A DNA stretch of 64,000 bases from Lodderomyces elongisporus. Its lineage: Eukaryota; Ascomycota; Pichiomycetes; Serinales; Debaryomycetaceae. Position numbers and translations under genes: made by a program. Below the pieces are notes generated by a model, which had not been told where the DNA came from, searched no databases, and was given only the letters and a program-made list of their open reading frames with translations. Where the stretch lies: positions 1,426,001 to 1,490,000 of the forward strand of contig NC_083676.1 in the NCBI RefSeq assembly GCF_030384665.1, in the 5' to 3' direction. Below, piece by piece: positions 21,190 through 29,700 of the stretch (positions are counted from its first letter, which is position 1; every line of letters begins with the position of its first letter).

Positions 21190-22921
21190 ATGAACTCTCC
21201 AGAATCTATGTTGGCAGATGATCGTTTCATTCCCGCAACTACATCGCCACAGGCATATAAATCATTTCTGCCTTTGTTTGAACCGGTGAATAACATAGAA
21301 AACTCGAGTTTGAGAAGAGCCGACTTATCAACTAGAGATGATGCATTTTACAGTCGATCTCTTGAGCAACAGGATCCCGAATCTTCAATCACTTCTAACA
21401 ACTCGTATAGCTCCAGCGGTACAGCTTTAAGCAGTCCCGAATTTAGTTCAATATTTCTCAGCATACGAGATTTACACCAAGAAGTTGTTGCGGAAACATT
21501 AGGCTTTACCCAAGATACTAAAGTGTTCCAATTCAAGAAAAGTTATACTCATAGACCTGATAATCAGTTACATATTGAAGAAAGATTGGGGCTCAGACCC
21601 AACATTTGCCAAGACCAGGACCGAATTTCAAATATAATTTTAAAGTCGAAAATGACAAAAAAAGAGAAAGATACTCAACTCAAGACTATCTTGGCAAATG
21701 ACATTTTGCAAGCACCGGGGTTGCGCAATGACTACTATTCCAACTTGGTAAGTTGGTCTAGTTGTACTAACCGCATTATAGTTGGACTCGGAAGTAGGGT
21801 ATACATTTGGGGTGGCGATGATTATATCAAACTTGTTGACTATGATAATGATGAGCTAATAACAGCCATAAGCTGTAGTCCCAGTGGAGTTTTGGTGTTG
21901 GTTGCATTTGCGAATGGCAAATTGGCGGTGATTGATCAGAATGAGGACACCAATGAAGTACTCTGTGAATACCACATGAACAATGGTCACTGTATATTCT
22001 GTTTGACATGGTTCAATGATGAGCAACTCTTTCTTGCTGGAGATGATTCTGGTAAAGTATATACTTTTGAAATAATTGTTGATCCATTTGGTAATATGGA
22101 AATAGACGAGTTCAACAATTTTCAATGTCACCAGCAGCAAATTTGTGGTATGTATTATTTTACCTTCAATTCCTTCTTAAAAAGTCAATGGTAGGAGAAA
22201 GGGAAAGGGAAAGGGAAAGGGAAAGGGGAAGAGAGAAGTGAGGAGGAAAAGGCCTGGCAATCAGAAAATTTTTCGAATATTTATACTAAAAAGAAACTTG
22301 TCTTGTGTTGTATCTATAGGTATTGTTTTGAATTCCAAGAATAATGAATTAGCTGTGGGTGCAAATGATAATTGTTGCACAGTTTGGGATGTGCTGTGCT
22401 TGAAAGCGCCTGTTTTGAAATTTGTGCTTCCCCACAATGCGGCAATAAAGGCTTTGGCATACTGCCCTTGGGCAACGTCGCTCTTGGCCACCGGCGGTGG
22501 TAGCAAAGACCGCAAGATTAGGTTTTGGCATACTTTGAGTGGCACTTTGTTGAATGAATTTTACACCGATGGACAAATTACCTCTTTGATCTGGTCTAGG
22601 TACAAGAAGGAAATAGTTGCGACATTTGGATTTGGCGGCTCTACAAAATCAAACCTCATGCGTGTTTATTCATACCCAGCAATGAAACCAATAGTGGAAG
22701 TCAATGCCACATGCAACCTAAGAATTTTGAGTGCAGCAACCAGTCCAGATTTCTGCTCCATATGCGTAGCAGCAAATGACTCTACTATAAGAATATATGA
22801 ATTGTGGAAAGTGTCTTCAGAAATTGCTTCAAACCCTAGTTGCAGAGCTCCGGGTGCATATGGGAGCGAGATCATAGAGTTAGTAGAAGGTGTAGATAAA
22901 TTGGGCCCAGTAATTAGATGA
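21190..22921 (+). CDS. AMA1: Ama1-like Cdc20/Cdh1-family activator of the APC/C, one intron
   Basis: Exon 1 is 21190-22147, intron 22148-22319 (172 nt), exon 2 22320-22921; total 519 residues. The donor is GTATGT, a TACTAAA branch-like site lies at 22284-22290, and the acceptor is CTATAG. The splice joins a G to GT (Gly codon) and continues a WD40 propeller (exon 2 begins GIVLNSKNNELAVGANDNC). The N-terminus has a C-box-like DDRFIP and the protein ends in Ile-Arg (IR tail); both bind the APC/C in this family. The YSNLVSWSS and GLGSRVYIW stretches open the propeller. Meiosis-specific Ama1 is the best fit; S. cerevisiae AMA1 is itself a spliced meiotic gene. Cdc20 or Cdh1 orthology is less likely but not excluded. 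Confidence 0.8.
22196..22230 (+). repeat. GGGAAA repeat inside the AMA1 intron
   Basis: About five copies of GGGAAA lie between the donor and branch point, so a third of the short intron is a G-rich purine repeat. Confidence 0.8.
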
Positions 22922-23521
22922 ATACATTGAAGTACCGGCAAAAGCTGCAATATCTGTTAACTCGCCATAATGTTTCAAATGGGACTGCACTTGAAAAACG
23001 TTAAAACTAAAATTCTTTTCCACCTTTCCATCTTTTCCGTTCTTGTTTCGTCTTTCTTTTTTCAATTTTTCTTTTTTTCTTTTTTGCAGTTTCTCCGATA
23101 ATGGTCATTACGAATATAGTTAAATAAATAAAAAATTGGCTGGGCTGTGTGAGGTAGGGGCGGAAATATTAAGGGGGTTCAGGGAGGACGAAGAAAAGAA
23201 AAGACAAAAGTAACTCTTAACATGAAATAGTGTTGGTAAGCGCACTAAGGTTGGCTTTAAACCCGGAATTAAACAGTAAATCACTCTCTTTCATACTTCT
23301 CCCTCCTCCTCCTCCTCCTCCTCCTCACAATCGAAAAAAAAATAGTTAAGAATTACTACTAACAAAATTACATCATAGCGATTCGTGATTTGACACAACT
23401 ACCTTTTTCCTTCATAAGTTCAACAACACAACAGAAAGATTTACAGAAACACTTACCCAAACACCCATACAGACATCTGTAGTATAGAAATCAAAAACGA
23501 AAGCATACATTCACATCCAAT
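22922..23521. other. Intergenic, LSB1 promoter
   Basis: 600 bp holding the AMA1 3' end and the LSB1 promoter. A CCT repeat (23303-23327) and pyrimidine/A runs are visible; no gene. Confidence 0.6.
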
Positions 23522-24448
23522 ATGTCTGCTGCTTTAGTCAACCGCTCTTTGACAACTGTTCGAACAGAGCTTGAGTTCTTGAAGGATTCAGAAGTTATCA
23601 CCGAGGCTTTATACGACAAGTTAGTCGCTGCACTTCCCACAAAATACAAAAAGGACGAAAAGCCATGGGATGTTGATGCCTTGCAAAATAATGCGGACAG
23701 TAGTAGTAATTATACAAATGGCAATAGTTATAACAGTACAGAGAAGTTTACGGTGGGTGCAGTAAAAGTTGCTACAGAGCAACAAAAACTACCACCTTCG
23801 AACCCAGATACAGAACCTGCACCTTCATACAACGACAAGGTAAACCAAATTTCCGAATCATTGTCCAAGACAAATTTGAAGCCACCTGCATATCCCCCAT
23901 CTGATCCATCACCAGTTGGGTATTGTATGGCCTCATATGATTATAAAGCACAAGAACCAGATGATATTTCACTCACAAAGGGGGATAAAATCGCGGTAAC
24001 CGAACACTTATCAGAAGATTGGTGGAAAGGATACAAGGCAGGTACAGGTCGTGACAAGGCCGGTGTATTTCCCTCAAATTACGTTAAGGTGATCTCTGAA
24101 CAAGAGTTTAAATTCTCGCATAAAGATGCAGCGGCTCCACCTTCTCCTAACCCATATTCTTCTTATGGTCCACCAGCGCCATACGGACAACCATCTCCAT
24201 ATAACCAGCCATCTCCAATGCCTCAACAACCCTCCTATGGCGGCGGATACGGATTCCCACCTCCACAACAATACCAGCAACAATACCAAGTAGCCCCTCA
24301 AGCTGCACCTCAACAAGTACAACAAGTTCAACAACAGCCCTCCGGACGCAATGAGGCATTCAAAAAGTACGGTAGTAGGTTTGGAGAGGCAGCATTGTTT
24401 GGTGCAGGTGCTTCAGTGGGTGCAAATATTGTTAACTCTATTCTTTAA
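23522..24448 (+). CDS. LSB1: Lsb1/Pin3-type SH3 protein
   Basis: 308 residues. The N-terminal block starts MSAALVNRSLTTVRTELEFL, characteristic of Lsb1/Pin3. A single SH3 domain spans about 137-195 (ALYDY-like MASYDYKA, DISLTKGDKI, DWWKGY, GVFPSNYV). A Pro/Gln/Tyr-rich low-complexity region follows (about 205-278), and then a conserved C-terminal segment NEAFKKYGSRFGEAALFGAGASVG. In S. cerevisiae Lsb1 and Lsb2/Pin3 bind Las17 (WASP), dampen actin nucleation and influence prion induction. The Gln/Pro-rich region resembles the prion-like part of Pin3. Whether it is Lsb1 or Lsb2 cannot be told here. Confidence 0.9.
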   Translation: MSAALVNRSLTTVRTELEFLKDSEVITEALYDKLVAALPTKYKKDEKPWDVDALQNNADSSSNYTNGNSYNSTEKFTVGAVKVATEQQKLPPSNPDTEPAPSYNDKVNQISESLSKTNLKPPAYPPSDPSPVGYCMASYDYKAQEPDDISLTKGDKIAVTEHLSEDWWKGYKAGTGRDKAGVFPSNYVKVISEQEFKFSHKDAAAPPSPNPYSSYGPPAPYGQPSPYNQPSPMPQQPSYGGGYGFPPPQQYQQQYQVAPQAAPQQVQQVQQQPSGRNEAFKKYGSRFGEAALFGAGASVGANIVNSIL

Positions 24449-24772
24449 AGGAATAGACTTTAGATCGAGTTTTTAAGAGCCCATTTGCTTATTGAAGTTT
24501 AAAGCTTTCCTTTTTCAATCTCATTTTTCGATCTTTTTAGTTTATTTTTGTTGGTTTACTGTTTACTGTTTATAGTTTAGGGTTCATAGTTTAGGGTTCA
24601 TAGTTTAGGGTTCATAGTTTAGGGTTCATAGTTGATGGTTTTGTTCAATTTGAGGTGTTCTGGTTAACATATTCGTTCCTCTTTCTTTTTCTCTTTTTTT
24701 TTTTTTTTCTTTCCTTTTTTTTCTTTCTTAGAATTGTGCGTTGCAAGTATTTCCTATTTACATCTAAGTTTT
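24449..24772. other. Convergent intergenic region LSB1/PHB2
   Basis: 324 bp with the 14-bp repeat array and a T-rich run (24686-24731). It should hold both 3' ends. Confidence 0.6.
24573..24628 (+). repeat. Four tandem copies of a 14-bp unit with TTTAGGGTT core
   Basis: TAGTTTAGGGTTCA is repeated four times exactly, then decays into TAGTTGATGG. The unit contains the TTAGGGTT core bound by Tbf1. It lies between the convergent 3' ends of LSB1 and PHB2. Confidence 0.9.
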
Positions 24773-25684
24773 CTATTTACGATTGTTTCGACTGTCAACA
24801 ACTGTATTCAACAATAATGTGTCATTGTCCAATAATATTCTATTTGGCGAGGCGGATAATATGTTTGCAATTTCCCTAGCTGTATCCAATCTCTTCAATT
24901 CAACATAATCTCTAGATTTTTTAATTGCTTCACCAATCAACTCAGCCGACTTGGCCTCACCTTGAGCCTTTACAACCAACTGCTGCTTCTCTTGGATTGC
25001 TTTGTCAACAATAAACGCTGCTCTCTGGGCGTCTTGCTGTGCAATTTGTTTTGCTTCGACGGCAGCACTAAATTCTGGAGAGAATGTCATGTAAGTCAAT
25101 GAAACATCGTCCAAGGCGATATCAAACTTGGCAGCACGGCGAACCAAATTCTCGCGTACCAATCTTGAAACTTTTTCTCTCTGTGTGATTAATTGTGCAG
25201 CGTTGAACTGAGCGACAACTGATTTCAACACTTCATTGACAATGGATGGCAACACTTTCTCTTCATAGTTCAAACCCAAAGAAACAAATATTTTAGGAAG
25301 TTTCAACACTTCAGGTTTGTACAACACTCTGCATGTGATATTCACCATTTGTAAATCCTTGGTTCCCGTTAAAGAGGCAATTTCCTTTGGTTTAGCACGA
25401 ACATCGTAGATAATTGGTCTTTGAAACCAAGGGATGACAAAATGAGTACCTTCAGGGTAGATCTTTTGTTGAACACCATTAAGTCTTGAATACAAAATAC
25501 CACGTTGACCACCCTCAACGTTGAAAAGTGCATTTTCTGCAAAGAGCACAACTCCTCCTAAAAGAAGAACTCCGCCAATTCCACCAAAGATTCCGAAAGG
25601 TGTCTTTGGTCTCTTACTACCACCTGCTTGTTGAGCCCTACGTCTCAATTCGTTAGATAAACTTTTCCAATCTGGATTGTTCAT
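24773..25684 (-). CDS. PHB2: Prohibitin 2
   Basis: 303 residues, the usual length. A hydrophobic segment near residues 33-53 anchors the protein. The SPFH/prohibitin domain follows from GGQRGILYSRLNG through PSIVNEVLKSVVAQFNAAQLITQRE to the coiled-coil AKQIAQQDAQRAAFIVDKA. It ends with DNDTLLLNTV. Phb2 forms ring complexes with Phb1 in the inner mitochondrial membrane, where it stabilises newly made respiratory-chain subunits and modulates the m-AAA protease. The promoter lies between this gene and the retrotransposon 3' LTR, about 510 bp. Confidence 0.97.
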   Translation of the reverse strand: MNNPDWKSLSNELRRRAQQAGGSKRPKTPFGIFGGIGGVLLLGGVVLFAENALFNVEGGQRGILYSRLNGVQQKIYPEGTHFVIPWFQRPIIYDVRAKPKEIASLTGTKDLQMVNITCRVLYKPEVLKLPKIFVSLGLNYEEKVLPSIVNEVLKSVVAQFNAAQLITQREKVSRLVRENLVRRAAKFDIALDDVSLTYMTFSPEFSAAVEAKQIAQQDAQRAAFIVDKAIQEKQQLVVKAQGEAKSAELIGEAIKKSRDYVELKRLDTAREIANILSASPNRILLDNDTLLLNTVVDSRNNRK

Positions 25685-26194
25685 TTGTATTTTGGTTGAT
25701 TAAATGACTAGGATGCCGTGAAATGTGAGTTTTCGTTACTCGTGATCAGTGATGTGGGGGAATGGAAACTAGAAAGGTTTTTGGGGCAAAAAAAAATCTA
25801 AAGTTGCCGTCTGGTTATGTCTCGCACATTTGTTTGGTGTACTAGAGAGCCTCTCGCATGAGAATATTTTTAAATTCAAATTCTCTCTTTTTTTTGTATT
25901 ATTATTTTTTTATTAATTTTATTAATTTTATTTTATCTTTTTTTATATTTTTATATCTTATTTCATCTGTTTGTTCAATTATTCTAGTATCCATTTTTAT
26001 ACTTACTTTGCCTCCGATTTACCCACACATGGAAACTGTTTAGAGCCAAAGAAAAGACTACATCATGCTCTTTTTTTTTTCAAAATCTTGTTTGTTCTGA
26101 TGTCATGTATCGTTTATATTTTATTTTATTTTTTCTTCATTTTTCTTTTTCATTATATAAAAGATAAAAGGTATTGTATAAAACTATGTACAAC
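25685..26194. other. PHB2 promoter region
   Basis: 510 bp of AT-rich DNA between the PHB2 start and the outer edge of the retrotransposon. The last five bases (ACAAC, 26190-26194) are one copy of the target-site duplication. Confidence 0.7.
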
Positions 26195-26648
26195 TGTCGC
26201 ATAGCACTGTCACAAGTAACAAGTGTACGACTGCTGAGCATCGGTTTGAGCTGGTAGCTCACCGATACCAGCGGTTTGAGTTCGTGACTTGATAGGCTAT
26301 ATTCCAACTAAGTGTAATTGTCAATGATCGCACCTATAAAGGTCTCAATGCTCATAAGTTAAGAGAGTAAATTGTCTCATACAAAGTCACTAGTAAGGAG
26401 AATCGTGAGAGTATACACTCTGCACGTTCACCTAGTGATTTGTGTTCAATGTAGTTGACCGTATAAAATCTATATTTTACCGATATTTCTATATAATAGT
26501 GATAAGTTAATTTTACCACTTCTCGTTCCTATTTATATAAACTCATCTTGTTTGAAGTTTCAAGTTTCCTATGTCGTGCAATATTCTCCAAATATTCACT
26601 TAGCGGAAACGAGGGCACAGAGCGTCCAATGTGTGTCGCACTGTGACA
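26195..26648 (-). repeat. 3' LTR of the retrotransposon
   Basis: 454 bp, same sequence as 34395-34848. A TATA-like TATATAAAT lies at 26531-26539 on the minus strand, so this copy could fire transcription outward toward PHB2. Confidence 0.95.
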
Positions 26649-26661
26649 TCCTCCCCCCCTT
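26649..26661 (-). promoter_or_regulatory. Polypurine tract abutting the 3' LTR
   Basis: On the element strand AAGGGGGGGAGGA runs directly into the LTR, the expected primer site for plus-strand DNA synthesis. Confidence 0.85.
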
Positions 26662-26759
26662 CAGAGTCTGAATGAGCGATACGGCCTTATTTTCATTGCA
26701 TTTCGGAAAAAATTGATTTGAGGTAAAATAACTGTACAAATTGATGATAACCGTTGTGG

Positions 26760-26770
26760 CCTCCCCCCCT
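26760..26770 (-). promoter_or_regulatory. Second copy of the polypurine tract
   Basis: AGGGGGGGAGG repeats exactly the core of the LTR-adjacent tract, 110 bp upstream of it on the element strand and just past the pol stop codon. It may be a second initiation site for plus-strand synthesis or a relic of rearrangement. Confidence 0.6.
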
Positions 26771-26783
26771 GCAAAGTAGAAAA

Positions 26784-29700
26784 TCATTTTGTAGTACTAA
26801 GCGGAGCGGCAACAAACGGTTTCAACATCTCCCTAGTATACTGACGTTTCATGGGAATGCCTTGGAGGTTACTAAGATAGTAAATCCTCGACAGCACCTT
26901 CCGGACAACGAAAGGACCCGACCAATTCAAGCCCATCTTGTTGGTAGCAGCATCGTAAACTAAGACTAAGTCTCCTTTCTTGATCGGTACATTAGTGTCA
27001 TAACGTTTGTCAAAAACTTCCTTCTGATGATCCCGATCGCGGCGTTGAGTTTCCTTAGCAGAGTCTTCCTGTTGTTTACGGAAATAAAACTGACCAACGC
27101 GGAACTTGAATAGTTCGTCCTCCGTGTATTGTTGTATATCAGATGGTGTTTGCATCAATGATTGGAGCAGATTATTACCTTCAAATCCAAAAACCAAGTA
27201 TTGTGGTGTGAATCCCGTACGTTTACGAACCGTAGTACGATCCACCCACAATGCAGCATTCAAAACTTTGCTCAAATTCTTATTCTCTGGAACCAGTTTG
27301 ATGAATCTGATAAGTCGTTTGTGCGACGCTTCGATCATCCCATTCCCCTGCGGATGGTACGGTACAGAATAAGATGGAGAAATGCCATAATTTGAGAGCA
27401 ATTGCTGGAGGACCTCATTGTGAAATTCACGACCATTGTCGGTTTTCAAAACACTAAAGGTTCCTACACGAGCAATAAAGTTTGAATAAATAAAGTCGGC
27501 TACTGCCTCTGCAGTAACCTTTGGTAAAACCTGAGCTTCGGGCCATCCCAGAAATTCGTCACGTGCAACGACAACAGTAGCGTCACGGAGCTTAACGCAG
27601 TCACAGACGATTGTATGAAACATACCAGCCGGGTAGTTCAAGTACAATGGATCCCGCTGCCTAGTTGCAGGTTGGTCCTTTTGACAATAAACACACCGTT
27701 TGATATAGTCGGCAAGTCTGCGATAGAGGTTCGGAATGTAGAATCCAGTATTTATTAGATTGAACGTAGTCTCAACTCCTGGGTGACCACGATCTCTATG
27801 AGCAAGATTGAATATGTGTTCAACCTGATTGTTCTCATAAACGACGCGTCGAGTGTATGAACCGGTCCGACCTAACTTGTAAAGGATTCCATCATGTAAA
27901 TAGAACTCTAGTGCGCGGTTGATGAAACGTCTGGCGTCAGCAGGTGCGTTGTGCGAAACGGGAATGGTACGTGCCTCAAGGTACTTTCTAAGCGCTTGAA
28001 GTGGGATCTTCTTATAACTGTTATTAGGCTCAGCTTCAATGGTAACAACATTAACTTCTGCTAGTACTTTAGGATCCAACTTCGCCCTAAACTCGGCAAT
28101 AGCTTCTCTGACCTCATAATGATCAGTCTGCGGAGTAGACGTGTGGCATCGGCTAAGAGCATCGGCAATGATGTTTTTCAGTCCATCAATGTGATGGATC
28201 TGATAGTTGAAGGTCCTGATGAAGTTCAACCATTTGTAAACCCGATTTACAAAGTGTGAATTATCGAGTGGTTTATTCATCACAAGGACAAGAGCTTTGT
28301 TGTCACAGTACAAATGAATGACCCCAGTAAATCCAAACAAGAGTGGATGGATTGCATCAAACGTCTTATAAATACTGAAAAGTTCCTTTTCGTAAATAGT
28401 ATAGTTCTTTTCAGAACCATGGAACTTTCCAGAATAGCACAGGACTAGTTTCGATTCTCCAGCCGCATTGGTGTTTTGCAACACACCACCCCAAGAGTCT
28501 GTCGAAGCATCAGTGTGGACAGTAATGAGGTCCTTAAAATTAAGGGGTTGGAGAATCGGTTGGTTGGTTAGTACTGTGATGATTTGGTGGAAAAACCGCT
28601 TAGTTGTAGGATCCCAATGAATCTGATGCTTGGGTTCCTTCCTTGCTTGATTGACTAAGTTGTAGAGGGGAGCAGTCAACTCAGCATGCCCTACAATCAA
28701 CTGTCGGTAATAATTGACCAAGCCAAGGAAACTTTCTAGCTGTTTGACCGTGTTAGGGAGTGGGTAATTCAATAATGCATCCACTTGACCCCTAATTAAC
28801 GTTTTCCCTGCAGGTGAAATATGGTATCCAAGAAAATCACATTCAGGTACAGCGATCTTTAACTTCGCAGGGTTAATCTTCAAGCCAGCATTGGTTAGAA
28901 GACGGAACACTTCGACAATCTTATCTAGGTGTTCTCGAACCAGTGAGTCGGTAAGTTCATCTACTTTGGGACCCACGATGGCAATGTCGTCAATAAAACA
29001 CATCACATCCTTCGCAACTGGGCTCAAAATCTTTTGTAAGATAGAACTAAACTCACTTACTGAATTGATATATCCTTGAGGAAGGACAGCATACTTCAAC
29101 AAACCTAACGGGCTGTTAAAACTGGTAACATCGCTAGTAGCAGCATCCAATGGTATTTGAAAATACGCATTCTGCACATCAATAGTACTTATAAACCAAC
29201 AACCACTAATCTCTGTAGTGAGATCATCCACGGAGAGTGGGTGACCCCCTTCCAACTCCACATTTTTGTTGAGTTCCCGAAGGTCAATCAACAATCGATG
29301 CCTTCCATCCTTCTTACTTATGAGAAACCATGGGTTCCGATAAGTCGCATCACTATAGACCAATTGCCCCTGTCGTATCATTTCTTGGAGAATCTCTACT
29401 GCAGCGGTACGTTTAGATCCTAATGGGATCGATTTCATCCGCCAGTGAACATTCGGATCTCGCAAGTTGATACGAACGGGAGGGTGTATTTCAGGCTTAA
29501 GTCTGCCAGGGTCTCCACCTTTAATGTAGAAGACATCAGACACCTCAGCACATTGGTCCACGAAATACCGAATATCATCTTCGCTCGCCCTAGACCCGGT
29601 AAATGCAGGTCGAAGCATCTCTGAAAGGGGAGGAATGACGACGGTTTGACTCACTTGGACAGTTGGAAATGAATCGATGTGGTAGTTAGAATCCCCATCG

